This document shows positions 24,131-38,100 of a DNA stretch of 64,000 nucleotides, piece after piece. This DNA is from Opisthocomus hoazin (lineage: Eukaryota > Chordata > Aves > Opisthocomiformes > Opisthocomidae). The position numbers and the translations under genes were made by a program. Where the stretch lies: positions 2,542,001 through 2,606,000 of the forward strand of contig NC_134443.1 in the NCBI RefSeq assembly GCF_030867145.1, in the 5' to 3' direction. The notes below the pieces were generated by a model. That model was not told where the DNA came from. It saw only the letters and a list, made by a program, of their open reading frames with translations, and made no database searches. Position 1 is the stretch's first letter, and the number at the start of each line of letters is the position of its first letter.

Positions 24131-25275
24131 TTGCTTTTTTGTTCTAATTGCTGTCTTTGCACCAAGTCTGTGCCAGATGGACTCTCTTGAAGGAGGAATT
24201 ACGGCTCTTTGGCAACTTAAAGCAGTCTTTTTACAGACTCGTCTACTTCAATTTGTGACTTTCCATGTGAAATCTTTTGCTGTCGGTTTGGACTCACAGT
24301 TTCCTTCACCCTTGGGCAATCAGTCCTGTAGCAGTACGTCACACAGTGCTGTGCTACGGGTTGGGACAGTTCTCTGTTTGCCTGTATTGAATGTCACCAG
24401 GTCACGACCGCTGAGCATCCCTGGCCGAAGTCCCCACTCGGGTTGGCTGCCCTACTGGCAGTGGCCTTGCCACCACCCTGTCACTTTGCTGACGGCTCCA
24501 TGCCCTTGGGTACCGTCTCTTGGGTTGGCCGTGTTCACCAGTTCGCATAACCAGTGTGCAGCTCTCCTGCTAATCACGATGCACCATGTAAGTCCCTGTG
24601 TTCGGACTGGTTGGTGGCTGTTGTCTGCCAAACGAGGGGTAAGCAAGCATGCAAACCATATGTCTCCCCGAATCCTCCTGAGCAGATGCTAACCTTTCCT
24701 CTCTCCCTGGCGAGCAGAGAATTCCAGCCCATGTCCCCAATTCTGTCCCCTTTCGCATCCTCTCCATCTGCCTGGGTCCTGCCTAAGGTTTTGTTGGTTT
24801 TGAACTTCCCTCCTGCATCACAGGAGGTGCTGGGAGAGTGGAGAGGAACCCCCAGGCAAAGGCAAAAAGGCATCAAAACTGCAGGGGCAACACCACTGAG
24901 CACCGAGTCCCTCACTTTGCTGACGTCGCCTTTGGCCATCTCCGGGTGCCAAAGCTCCGGGAGACACCTCTCCTGTCCGAGTTTTGGTGGAAGATGAAGC
25001 CAGCTGTGGGCAGCTCCTGGGCTGTGATTTTGCCTTCTGGATGCTTGATATCCAGGTCACATGTCAGACAGACTCCCCTGCTTCCCCACTGTTCCCTCTC
25101 TCTGTTTCCTTCTCTTCCTATATTCCCTGGAGGGGATCTGGGAGAATCCTGGGTTTTCTGCACCTCCTTTCCAAATTTGTTTTGGAGCACAGGCCAAAGT
25201 GGTTCTCCTCTGACTGCCAGGAAAAGGCAGCTGGGATAAAAGATGATACTACAGAAAGCAAACTGATGAAAAAGC

Positions 25276-25337
25276 AGATATATATACACGTATATGTATA
25301 CATATATTTTATATGCATAGTATTTTATATCTATATC
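25276..25337. repeat. TA-rich low-complexity tract
   Basis: Alternating purine-pyrimidine sequence dominated by ta/at/gt steps (tatatacacgtatatgtat and onward). No pure repeat unit. Confidence 0.8.
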
Positions 25338-25604
25338 CTCGAGTGACTGAGGAATAGCAGACACTAAAATGGCTAGCGGAAACTGTGATACGAGATGTAT
25401 TGACGTGCCTGTAAGCCTGGCTCCTGCCATCAAGTGTTTGTTTTCAGGAACTGGAACGCGTGGTGTGAATTGTGTGGCGAGCATTCAGCACGGAGCAGGC
25501 AGCATTTCAAAACACTTCCGGTCCACTGGGGTGAAACCAAGCTCCAGCAAGACAGCTCGGAGCCCGCAGCTTCTCAGTTATTAATTCCTTGGCAACTTTG
25601 CCTG

Positions 25605-25697
25605 AGAAACTTGATCTCCGTGTCCCAGTTTCCTCTGTCTGTATGAAGATAATCATCCCTCATCCACCTATAAAAGGATGCGGTGGGATTGATTAAG
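25605..25697 (+). mobile_element. MIR/CORE-SINE-like fragment
   Basis: The order gtgtcccagtttcctctgtc, atgaagataat, then ggattgattaa follows the central and tail part of MIR-class elements (...gcctcagtttcctcatctgtaaaatggggataat...ggattaaat). Divergence is high, as expected for such ancient repeats. Confidence 0.45.
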
Positions 25698-28600
25698 CAG
25701 CAGTCAATGCACGACACATTCATTTCCAAGACACAGCCTGTTAACTAGCAGAGCTGTTCATGGTTGTTGCTAATAAGTCTCAGAGCACTCCTCCACGCTA
25801 GCGCTAGTCTTCTTTCCCTGCGGGTGAGATCAGAGGTGGTGTTTTGATGCTCCTGCTGTTTAACATGGCATCTGGTATAGAAAAGGTTGCAAACTGTAGC
25901 TGTGGGTTGTACTTTTTGGAAATGTTTCTATCAGCATGGCAAAAGAATGGCAAATCACCTGCTGTATTTTCAGACATACCTATTTCGTTTGACGTTATAA
26001 AATGTCCCCAAGGGACTGAAAACCATAGTGAGCCTTCCACTGCCTTAATTTTTAATTTTTTAAACAACTCTCTCGCTCTGTTTTGCTGTTTTGAAACAAC
26101 TCTTTACTGCTCAGAGGGAACATGGGTTTTTTAAAAAAATCTTTATAACTTTTCTGAATGTTTGGGAGAGGTCAGACAAGCCAGAGTTCAAAGTGCTAGA
26201 GACCAGACCCTCATGACACCAGTGCTTTGGGAGTTACGCATATAACTGATTATTGCTTCTTCCAAAACCCTTCCCTTCAGGCTGACAGAAAGGAGACATT
26301 TCATAGCTCTGTGGTCAGAATAAAGAGTTCATACATGCTTGATAGGCAGACAAGAGGGCATTATTCAGAGCTGTAAGAATTAGGGGCTTACAGTCTGATG
26401 CAGAACAGTATGCAAAGGACTGGCCTTAATTGGAACTACTCGGCAGAGATGCGGACATAATTATTTAAAGGACTAACTCTCAACAGATGGACTTACTCAT
26501 GGCAAACGCATGGCGTAACTATCTAAAGAGGAAAAATGCAAATGCCCTAGAAAGGAATTATTCTTTTGAAGGATGCAGGCAGCCTTTGGCTATCAGGTGA
26601 CAGAATGGTTCCTTCCATCCACGGAGAGCCTAAATAGCAGTATCTTTAACAGTTTTCTTCAAAAACCTGCTCACCTTGTGCTGAGTGCCTGCCAACCTCA
26701 CAAGCCTAAGAGAACCAGCAAGGGGTCTTGATGGATGGGAAGAAAATCAGCGTGATGGTGACAATGGGTGCTGTGAGTACAAGCCACAGGATGGTGACTT
26801 CCCTCGAGAGTCCTCTTGAGGTGGCTTCCGGAGTGCTGAGATACAGCGGCACGAGGGACGCAGTAAACACACGTCTGGCATAGGTGGCGAGGCAGACACA
26901 ACCGAGAACTTGGGAGTCTGCATAATGGCTTTGTCCTCCTGTTCTTGACAGTCATGTGGTATCACCCTAAAGATGCCGCCCTTGGCCACCAGATCAGATG
27001 TCTGCGATCCAGTGGGATGGGGAAGCTGCCAGGGGGGAGAGAAACAGCAGAGACAGCTAGACAATCTCTCAGCTGAGAGGTGCTTCAGGGAAAGATGGTA
27101 CTTCACCTTTTCCCAACCAGGAGTTCCAATTCATGAGCAGATGGCTCTGCTAGATCCCCTGTGTTCCTGGTATTCATAAATGGGCTGAGGAAATCACAAT
27201 TTTAATTCAAAAGCTTTTCATCACCAGCTGAAGTCCTGTGGCTAATGATAAAAAGGAAGAACAGCTTTATAACCACAAATATCTTCTTTTCCTCATCAAG
27301 CTGCCTATCCTTACCACACGCATCGTTTTGGTTGCATCTAGTTCCTTAGCCTCACAACTTCTAGTGAGGATTGCTGGATCCCCTCTTTAAAATGGGATGC
27401 TCATGGACAGACATTACTCCACGCTAAGAGTGGCCCTGCAGCTGCCCCTGCCTTCCGGGCAGACTGTGTGCTTCCGGCTGGCCTCAGCCCTCTGAACACG
27501 GGGGATCCTGCGTGTCTTGGTGTGCCTGGCGAGTCAGCTGGCTCCCTGAGAGATGGATCTTTGCATGCAGTTGGGGAAGAAGAGCAGAGAGCAAGGAATA
27601 AAAGAGAGCACACTAAACCTCACCCTAGCAGGCCAGTGGCAGGGCTGTTCCTTCATTTCTGTCAAGCTCTCACCAGTACTTCTTTAGTGCCTGTTGTAAT
27701 GCCCAAACAATACTCAGCAGGGAGGAAAATACCGACAATGCTGAGTGCTAAGAGAACCTGAATGGATGAGATGGAGAAGTGGCATTGCCTACAGGTTGGA
27801 GTCAGCAACGGGGAGGCAAGCCTGGTTTCGTTACTGTTTATGCTGTAACAAAAGTCACTTGATTTCTTCAGAACAGCCTCCCACTTCCTATGAGCCAAGT
27901 GTTCCTCCTTCCAACCCACTTGCTGCTATATATAATCTCAGCACTGTCTACCTTTTTTGCAGTCCAATCTTGGAGTCATGCTTCCCAGCAATCGTGAGAT
28001 GACATTCAAAATCATGCAGATTTGTGGAGAAGCATGGTTTGAATGCTGACTCTTGGCTGCTTGCTTTCTGATCCTTTATAGGTCACAGGGTCACTTTCTA
28101 AGGTTTATGTCTGTTGGCAGGAAAGCAAAACGGTAAAGTTCTATAAACAAGAAGCCTGGTTCATAAAAACAACATTTGGCCTCTGTATGTCAAATATATC
28201 ATTAGGAAAATCAGTGTATCTGTCTCCTTGTTCAAGTAAGCTAAGCAAATTTGCCTTCTGCCATCTGCTTCCTCCCTACTCTCAGTGAAGAGTTAACCTA
28301 CCAGCTAGTCAACAAGAGGCAAAATCACAGATAAATCTGACTGTATGCTATCGGGAAAATAATGGCTTGTAGCAGCAGCCTCCTCAGCTATTATGTAACA
28401 GTAAAGTTAATTTCTCTAGAAATCTAGTCTTGAACAGAGATCTGTCATCAGGTATAAACTCTGCTTATTGATCACTGCAGGGATTGCAGCCCCTTCTGGA
28501 CTGAAACCAGGCAGCTTTTCAATACCACACAGCACACCCCAGTGAAGGACAGATGCTGTCTCTCTTCAGCAAACTGATGTGGGACGGGGATTCAGGGAAC

Positions 28601-29140
28601 CGGATCAGCTAGTTGATCTGTTATATTTCCTCGGCCAAACCAGGAATGCCAATCCTTTTCTGCCCAGGACAGGAACAAAAAAGAAAGATGTAATCAGCTG
28701 GAACGTGAAGAGGACTTCAGGCGAGCCAGACTCAGCGGCTTGCTCCATGGCACAACGCTTCTGGGTGCATCCTGGCATCACGCTGACTTTTGTGGGCACC
28801 CAGATTAATTACAAACAGCTTCTGGTTTGCTCTCAGCTATTACTGGTGTACCTTTCCCATGATTCCTGCTCTCTTATTTCTTCATGGCCATATCTCTAGA
28901 GTTACTCTTACCTGCCTCTATTGACCTGTCCATCTTTTTTGGTTGGCCTCTGTTGCACTGTATCTGACCCTTTGCACTTTTCATATGGAATTCTTATTTT
29001 CTTGTAATCCATCTTTTTAACCAAAGACAGTATTCTCATCTGGTGTGTATGGGTAATCCTACAATGTTTGCCAACTAGAATCTGCTTTGCAGAACCAAAG
29101 AATCCATCACAACAGATCCAGGTAGCTGTCACCTGAGCGT

Positions 29141-29172
<32 letters not shown>

Positions 29173-29185
29173 GCAGTAGTAGAGG
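29141..29185. repeat. (TAC)10 microsatellite with inverted (AGT) arm
   Basis: About ten TAC units (29141-29171) are followed at once by tagcagtagtagagg, so the end of the TAC run can pair with the AGT units as a hairpin (ctactact with agtagtag). Downstream, ggcgctactact repeats the motif. The run creates a false poly-Ser frame on the - strand. Confidence 0.9.
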
Positions 29186-32100
29186 GCGCTACTACTGAAA
29201 AAAATGGCAAAGAATGGGAAAATGTAGACAAACCGGTATAATTCCTAGTAGGATTTCAGCATACGATGTTGTATTTATCTAGGAGTTTCATATGAGTTAT
29301 ATGACTAAACAATGACTTTTTTATGAGTAAAAAAGTAGAACGATTGCCTTTCTTTTGGGGGGAACTGAGCTGTAGAGCTGGGGAACCTCTTACTTGGAAT
29401 CATTAGCAAGGCTAGGGCAGAAAGAGCACCATGGGTGCCCATTCATAAATGTGGTCCCAAGCTCCTACAGGAAGGATTAGACGAACTCTTTCAAACAAGC
29501 AGATGAACTCTAGCACATGAGAGGTGGAACCGAACAGATTGGAGAGCAAGGGCCAGTCTCCCACACTTCAGCAAACTGGAGCATCTGCTGCATGGAACAG
29601 AGCTGCTAATGCCTTGTTATACAAAATGTGGGTGATAGCTCAAATGGATGCACTTAAAAATCTAAAAAAATATATGTATCATCTCTCAACAGTTTTCCTC
29701 TGACAATCCAGTCACCCTTCTAGTGACCCAAAATTTCTGCAGTTGTAGCTTTCTTCAGACTCTCAGACAGCTTGTGACCTTGTTTTTCCTTTAGTTTTAG
29801 AAACATCACTGTATTTTGAAATGCCTTAAAAACAACTTCCCCTTTTACAGTGCCTTCTATACAGTTTTCCATCCTTTTCTTACTGCTTAGCAGTTTAGAA
29901 ATGTTTCCATTACAAAGAAAAACTGCCTACCTTAAATCACAACACGTTTGTTTTTAAGAACAACAGTCATGAATTCAGAGGCAAGAAAGAAGATACTTGG
30001 CCATATGAAACTCTCATCATACAGAAATTCTTGTTATTTCTGCTGAACCTTAACAGATATCTGTCTACTAAAGTGTCTGTTCAGTGGAGTGCGTGAAACA
30101 GCCCGTGATCGGGTCTGTGCTTAGGCGGTACCTGTGCAGCCTCAGGGCCAGCTCTACGAAATGCAGCACCTTGTGCAAGTGGTGCAGTACAGGGTGCGAG
30201 GCAGCAGGCCCCTGTGTCTCATGGCTACCAGTTCTGCTTCCTTGGAAGCCCACCCTGAACCTGTTGCCAGGGGTAAGCTTTGCTCTGGCCTCTGCTCTGG
30301 CTGCATAGCACCGGCCTCTCCTCTGCCTGGCGCCAGCCCCACACTGCTGGGTCAAACCCCCACTGGCTTGGTTGATCAAGCTGGCTGTTGTGGACTTTCT
30401 CCTGACCCGGCTTTCACAGGTTACCCAGAGGCCTGGGTCCCCTCCAAGGGCAGAGGCAGCATGCATTGACGTTGTCTCTGTGTAGTCTGAACTATCACAC
30501 TGAAACGTCCTGCCGCACAATGGGATGACAACAGTAGAAAGTGATACCAGGACCAGCTGACCTGTCCAGGTGGTGAGTTTGGCTCCTTGTGACAACACAG
30601 CACTAACACAGGCCTCAGACATCTCCCGTCCCTCTGTAAGAGACCCCGATACCCACTGGCCATTTGTTGTAAAGCTACAGAATGGGAGAGAAGCACCAGC
30701 GCAGGGCTGTAATGTGTGATGATCCAGGCCAGGCTGTGCAGGAAGAATAAACAGGAATTCATCTTACAGGCTTAGTCCCGAAGACTTGGGCAGTCCTGAG
30801 CTAGGAAACAGACTCAGAGCTACCCTCCAACACACAAGTGCAGTTCAGCAACCAGAAGGAGCAAGGGCAGGGAAGAGAGGGACCGGTGCGTTTAAGCCAG
30901 AATTGTTCAAATGCTGACTCTGCCAGTTCCTCGGTGCATGACTTGGGATGAATCACCTCATTCTGTGTGCCACCTACCCCCACGCAAAGGGCAAGCATGA
31001 GATCTCTGCTCTCAAAATAGGAAGAAGCTGCTATGCCCTTGTGATTCGCTGCAGGTGATCTCTATCTTCATATGCTTAACGACAGTAATTCCCACATAAA
31101 GGAATTTGAGGCTCACATAGAGGAATGGCTTTGGGACAGGAAGGCACACATTGTTAATTAATTGATTGTGAAAGTGATTGTGAGGAAGTATTACCTGGCA
31201 CAAAACGTTCCCAAAGAACTTCCTGTTTCATTTAAAGGGAAAACAAAAACTAGAGGTGCCTATTTAGATCAAGAAGGTAGAAGGGAGACTCTTCCAACTG
31301 CAACAGACCAGGTGCTTGCTACAGGGTAGAGCAATGAGGGTGCCAGATAGAAGGGAACTGGATAAGGAGGATTGTGAACATATTTACAGCCATCTGGCAC
31401 CCTCTAATTATCCAAATGACGAGGCTGCCTGAGTGCTCACCAAAACGTGGAGAGTGAGGGAAGGAAGGAGTTTGTTTGGGCAGAGGATTTTGAGTGCTTC
31501 ATGCTTTCAACGTATGTTTTTTGGAAATGTTTTATATTACTTACAAGATTATTTATATTACTGGAGATGTAGGAAAATGAAACCAGAAGGAAATGCAAGG
31601 GCTACTACTTCTGGAGTTTTCCTTCCAGGCTTCTAAAACTCAAGTCAAAGGAAAGAAAAGATACAGTTTCTTGGGAGGCAGCATTAGGGATCAGGAATGA
31701 ATCGGGAAAGCTGGACTGCTCATCTATACCATAGATACGTTGGTAGTATTACCTGCAGTCTTGCAACTTTTAGTGGGCAAATCTGCAACAGCTGGAATCC
31801 TGTTATTTAGGAAAAAAATCCCAGGTACTAAAACTACAGAATAAACATTTTAACACAATGTCATGGTGCTTACTCAAAAAGTAAGACGGAAATGTAAAAG
31901 CTTATGTTTCTGAGCACCAGTATCCTGCTTTCATTTGCCTTATTAATGATTTTTTAATGTCTGGATTCACCCACATTACAGTTGTGTTATCTTTAAATTA
32001 CTTTGCTTTGTCATGCTTTGTTTACATGAATCAGGAGTTTTGACTTGTTTTCTTGGTTTTACCACCATCCAGCTGTGAGGACATGGATAAGAGCTTTCAG

Positions 32101-35100
32101 CTCGACTCCTTCTTCTTTACAATGATACTAACCTTTCTTTCCTACATGTTCAGAGCTTTAGTTGCAGTGCTCTGCAGAAATGCAAGCAGCAGTATAATTC
32201 TTGCATTGCAATTACAGTATCTGTACATCCCTTCACCTGACAGGACTGAGTAACAAAACCCAGACGTTCAATGTGAAATCTCGGTATGTTTTTCTCTTCT
32301 TTCTCATTGGGGAGATATAGAGTCCAATACTATGGTGTGATATTTTGAAAGGTTGAATAATTTTATGACCACTAACAACATCTGCTGTTACACCTTTTAA
32401 GAGAAGGGTAGTCAAACTTCCTGCTTCAGGGTATTAACTGATCACAGCAAATGTCAAAATTGGCTCTATGTTTTATTCTTCTATCAGGAGCTAAACTGGG
32501 CTGTACTGGATCCTAGTCTCATTCAATTGGGAACTAGACTTTAGTGACAAATTATTTGTCCTAGCATGGTAAGAAGCAAGGTACTGGACTTAAAATTTGA
32601 CATTTGCCGTTGCTCACGTACCACAGCAGATACCAAAGCAGAAGCTGTGCCCTCTAAACAATCTGGAGTTTTTTTTCTTGATGGGGAGAAGAACGCACCT
32701 TACCACAGCACAGTGTTAGCGACATTAAACCAGCAGAGTGGTTTCTCTGTCAGCAGCACATTATTGTCACAGGATCTAATCACAAAAGGCTTCTGCTCCT
32801 TGAAAGAAGACTCACTGCAATGAACAAGACTGTCATTTCAGCCATTTGTAAACAAGCATTGTAGAAACAAGAATTTAATCAGAATTCAATATCCAGCACA
32901 GAAATAAAAGATGATTATTAGCTAAACAGTGCTCAACAACCCTAATCAGGAAGAACAGGTCTGAGGATGGCATGCTGCAGTTAGGGAAGAAAGCCATTTA
33001 CTTTGGCAGGAAAACAAGAGATCATCGTGGTGAAATGTTATGAATGAGACCTCAAAGCAAGGCTTCACTGTGCCCGCGATCATGAAACTTTCCATGGTAC
33101 CTAGTGTAAAACCAGACATCATAAACACCATGTTCTGTCGGATTCAGACCACCAATTTCTTGCATTTTTTATCTTCAATTTCTTCCTATACTTCACAAAA
33201 TTGCTTTTCACTTTCCTGCCTACTTGCTCTTAATATTCCTACTGCGCCAGAACTTCTATAAAGCATTTCACATCTCACAGCATACTCCTTGTCATTATAT
33301 CCTTTTGTGCTGGATTTCTCATTTTTAAATCCATTTGCATCGTTGGAATAAGTTCTTGGGTGTTGCAATGTAGGTACGTTGTTTTGTTTCCTCCCACTTC
33401 TGTTACAGTTCCTTTCTTGCCTTCTGGCAAGTTTGCCTTCTCTTTTTTGGGTCATTTATGGGATACTGCCAGAAATGCTGAGCCAAAGCATTTCCATTTC
33501 CTCAGTTTTCACTTGATCTTTTAAACTGACTTTTAAAAAACAAAAATGATTTTCATTTTTTATTCACTTGATTTGATTAATTCTTCATTAATTCAATCTT
33601 TGTGTCCAGTCAGTAGGTTTTGGTATTAACTTTCAAACAAAAACACTCAGATACAATTACACTGCATTACAGTTATATTACCCTCTTTTGCTATGATGCC
33701 TACAAAGAAATTGGTTATCGTTAAGCTGACAATGTACCAATATTCTGGTTAACAAGCCAATCTCAGTATTTCTTTTCAGTTCCCAGCTGATGACACATCT
33801 GTGTCTACGTGTTGCCTCTTGTGGCACACTTGTATCAAGACTTTTTGTTCTGTGTCTCTACAATACTGTCCAAAGAGGATCTGGTTGGCAGGCATGGTTC
33901 CCAAGCACTGCAGTAACGTAGAGCAAATAAGAATTAGCCACATGCTCAGTCAAAACAGAAGGGTCAATCTCCCTCCACTGGTATTAGAGGGAGCCTTGGA
34001 TTAAAGGTGTCTCACCTGGGGGGAATAATCTGGTGTGTCCTGCACTCAGTCCTGCATGCAGTCTGTTTCAGAGGAAGAGAATTCATGGAAACTGAATCTG
34101 TGTTTCAAATGTCCAAGGTTCCTACCTAAGTCACTAAACTCTTTTTCTCAGTCCATGAAGAAGCTGACGGTGCCTCAAGAACAAATGATCAAATATGAAC
34201 AAAAGCTAGGAGATGTCTGAGAAAAGTAGGAAGCACCCTTCTAAAAGCAGCACACATACCTTCATTTGTGACAACACATGCAGGAACAAGACACTTGGAG
34301 AATGTCCTGCAAGATAAAGGAGAGCTGAAAACAAACCGATCTCACTGCCATTTCTATCACGGATTGTTACTAAGCACGGAGTGCTCCCAACCCAGCAGTC
34401 ACTGGACTGCGTGCCATCGCCGCCTTGGCCGGCAGCCACTCTGGGGCAAGCCTGGCAGCCACAGCTCAGCTGGGTCCGGACTAGCGCATTAGAACCTTTC
34501 CCGTGTCAGATGCTACTCAGGGCAAGAGAGCCAGCCAGCTCTCTGCCTTCACTGCTCACCCTCCTGCCCCGACGGCAGCAGGCTGAGCGCACTCTGAGAG
34601 CCCAAGCTGCCCTGATGATACACTTCCTTCATGTGACGCTTTCAGGGCTTTGGGTGAAGTGACTGAGCACAGAGTAATGTCGCTGAGGTCCAACTGCTCG
34701 TTAGAGCACAGCAGGCAAAGTTATTTCAAGCTAAAAACCTGCTCTGTCTGAAGTCTGTCCTTTGCCTTCTGGGGGAGTTACATGCATGTATTTTAGCGCA
34801 GAAAACTCTGCCACCAGTCTGACTTCACTCTTTGCCCTTCCTGCATGAAGTTTATTGGAAGGTGAATGAAAAGTTGTCTTGCTCTGCCCTCTTATGATGG
34901 TATCATATTTCCAGTTGTTTTGTATTAGGTATGTCCTGTCCGCAGCTACGAGACAGGCTTTTAAGTTAAAATAGATGATAGCTATACAGCTTCTAAGGTC
35001 TAAGTGACCATCTTTAACAGTATTGATTTTAAGTACCGAGATATATATTTTTGTGTCGCTCAGTTTTTTCTTCTCCATTTTCAAAATTTCTTTTTAATGA

Positions 35101-38100
35101 AGTATTTGAATGTTTTGCAACAGTGTGTTTACACCATAAAAAATGAAGTATTGCAGATGACACCTGCATAAGGTAAGTCCACACAGTAGAGTGCAGCACA
35201 GCAGAGGTCACGTCCAGCTGGCCCCAAACACCTCACTCCGAGGGTTTCTGTCCTGTTCTGTGCTGTTCAGTGTCGACCTTAGCATGGGCCAAGCCAGCCC
35301 TGTCTACCTGCACGGCATGCACAAAGCTTGACTGCAAATATTTGCGAACTATCTGGGCTTAGATAAAATAAATTATATGTATTGTTCTTACAAACAAAAT
35401 GCTCTACAATAATATTTGCCTCTGGAGAACAAAAGGAGGCTAAAAACATTAGAAAAATGTAAAACAATAAAGAGAAATTTTGCAATTGCTGACATTCCTT
35501 TATTCATCATTTTTAAACAGCATGTGCAGACTGGCATGTCATGTCCAGGACACACGTTCCTCAGTTCCAAAAGCTGGTGTAAGAAAGCGTGGTCCATGAT
35601 GTTATTTAGAGTTCATCTACTTATCTCAGAGATTTCAGAGGGCAGTGACGATACTGCAGCACTGTGCTAACACCCCAAGGTGGTCCATTTTGAATTGTCC
35701 TTTCACACAAAACCAGCAATAGATGCAGTCAATCCGTTGTGTAAAAACATCGGGGGCCACAGGAAATGGTTGCAGAATGACTTCAGGCCTAGAATCTTCT
35801 TATGCAAATGCCTAACTACATCAACTGAAATGGAAAGCCTGTTCACATGAGACACCAAAGGGTGTGCAGAAACGCGTGTGGCAACACCTGTGTTGCAACT
35901 GTCACTTCCACTGGCTGTTTTTAACCTATAATTTTCCTGTTTGACCCCACTTAGCAGTCAGCAAATATTTGAACCACGCTGCAGCATTTCCACGTTTTCT
36001 AGGGCTCCCCGATCAGATCTGCAGAAATACTTCGGGGGTGCCAGGGGCCAGTGTCCACTGAAAATGCCTGCAGTATGCTTGTTGGTCTGCACTGAACCGT
36101 TTCTGTGTTATTCCCAAAACAGAATAACCCACATACCACCAAAAAACACATGCTTGGAGAGTTAGAATAGCTTTCCTCATCTGCTTTGCTTTCCTCTCTC
36201 CTTTCTGTTTTTCACTCTGTCTTTTGCATGTCCTAGGCCCAGCTCAGTGACAGGCAGCCTCTCCTGTTGGTATAGGGAACTCTGATTTTGTGAATTTCCG
36301 AATAAAGATATGCCAAAAATAACAGCCTCTGTACTTTGAACAGGTGATTTTTCTGCTTTTCACTAAGCATGCTTTGTTTAAAACCTTTGCTGTTCATGTA
36401 AGTTTGAAAGTCACCTGTTCTCAGATGTGAACACACTTCATGCCTTGTGTGAGGTCAAAACACAGCTGCTTCCTGAGGCTTGACCAAAGTGAGCAGCAGC
36501 CACCTCCAACTGCACTTCCTATCTGCTCAGAAGCAGGGAGAACAGGAAAGCACTTTTGCAAAAGCGATTGTACTCTTAGTATTGGGAGCTCCTCCAGACA
36601 GGAACAATCTTTCTTAACTGTCTGGAAAGCATTCAGTAAATTTCAAATTCTTAAACAATAACATGACAGCAGTGCCTCAAAATCCAGAACCAGTTCTACT
36701 GAGTGATAAACACTGCAACGTGCCAAGCTTTGCTTCTGCTGTTGAACCCACAGGAAACACACTCAGATACCACAAAGATATGCAGCAGAGTGAAATAACA
36801 GCGGCAGGGGGTAAGTGGAAAGCAGAGATGTTGTTGAGGGTATGGCAGTTCTCAGATCCATTTGTATCATCTTTGACACTGCCCAGGGGAATATACCCAT
36901 TCACGTTTGTCCAGTGCTATCATGCACCTCAAAGACCTTGCGTAAATAAAAATACCTACTACATCTATGTAATAACTTTAACTATCAAAACTACTCCATA
37001 GAAAGTAAACCCAAACATACTAAGACTTCAGGATTCCAAGTTTCTAGTAGTACAGCCAGACCTAAAAGTTCAAAAATCACTGAGAGGAGAATAAGAAGCT
37101 GCCAAGAAACTCCCAGGTATGGCAGGAAATAGTGTTGACGCTCAAAACCCCAGCTACCTAGCAAGACAGACTGATAACTCAGCATGTGGCACTTCTCAAC
37201 AGAGGCCAATAATTAACATTATCACTTTAGCTGTGTTAGTGGTCAGTATGTGCTATCCCTTTCGATAGAGAAAAATTCTCTTTATTGTTTTCAGTTAACA
37301 TTCAGCATCAAGTCTAGCTAGGATCCTGCTTCATGCTCCAAAGTAACACACAGCTCACTAGATGCATTATTTTTTGTAGTGCTGTTCACCGACACCGGAG
37401 AGGAGAAATACCTTCCAGAAACCAGCAGTCCCTAAGCGTAAGATTTGATTATCTTCTTTTAGCATGCGCATTATGGCCCAGATTTTGAGCTGCAGCTGTG
37501 TTGTGCCGGGGGGACTGGCTCCTGTCTAATTTAGAGCAATGGCAGATTAGGAATTGCTACAATTACCATGATACAATGTTACTCCAGCCACAGCTCCATT
37601 TTCCCAGTAATTAGCCCCTGCACCAGAAAGCTTAGAAAGAAGATAGGAGAAGTGGCTATACATCTCCTTGGGAGACTCCATGGCAGCTAGAAATACACCA
37701 GTGACTGAATCTGCGGAGAGTATAGCCGCTTTATGCAATTAGAGAAACATAAAGCAGTTAGCTATAGGACCAGATCCTCCGCTGCAACCTACAGAAGTTA
37801 CTCTGGCCCAAAGGACATAATTAATTACTATTACTACTTGTATATTTAGGAAATCATCCTCTATATTTAGTAAATATAATAGGATAAGAAGAGTGTTGGC
37901 CAGGAAACACAGTAAGGACAATTGTCCTTCATGGATGATGGTAAGATACATCATGGTAAACAAATTTTAAACAAACCGTGATCAGCCCAGAGTATTTTGC
38001 CTTGGAAAAGAAAAATGAAAACAAACCCCCAAACTCAAGAATCTCAGGTACTAGACCAATGCCCACGAGACCAGGTCTATTTTTCTATGGGTATGTAAGA

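Larger units (their letters stand above)
24131..29140. other. Intergenic, no gene seen
   Basis: Unique-looking sequence with a TA-rich low-complexity tract at about 25276-25337 and a MIR-like piece at about 25605-25697 (listed separately). Open frames up to 190 codons (24912-25484, - strand) run through the TA tract as I/Y repeats and do not look like real protein. Confidence 0.65.

Noticed and set aside
24912..25484. 190-codon frame on - strand
   Set aside because: It crosses a TA-rich low-complexity tract as alternating I/Y codons; no motif.
28908..29231. Poly-Ser frame on - strand
   Set aside because: The Ser run is only the TAC/AGT microsatellite read in one frame.
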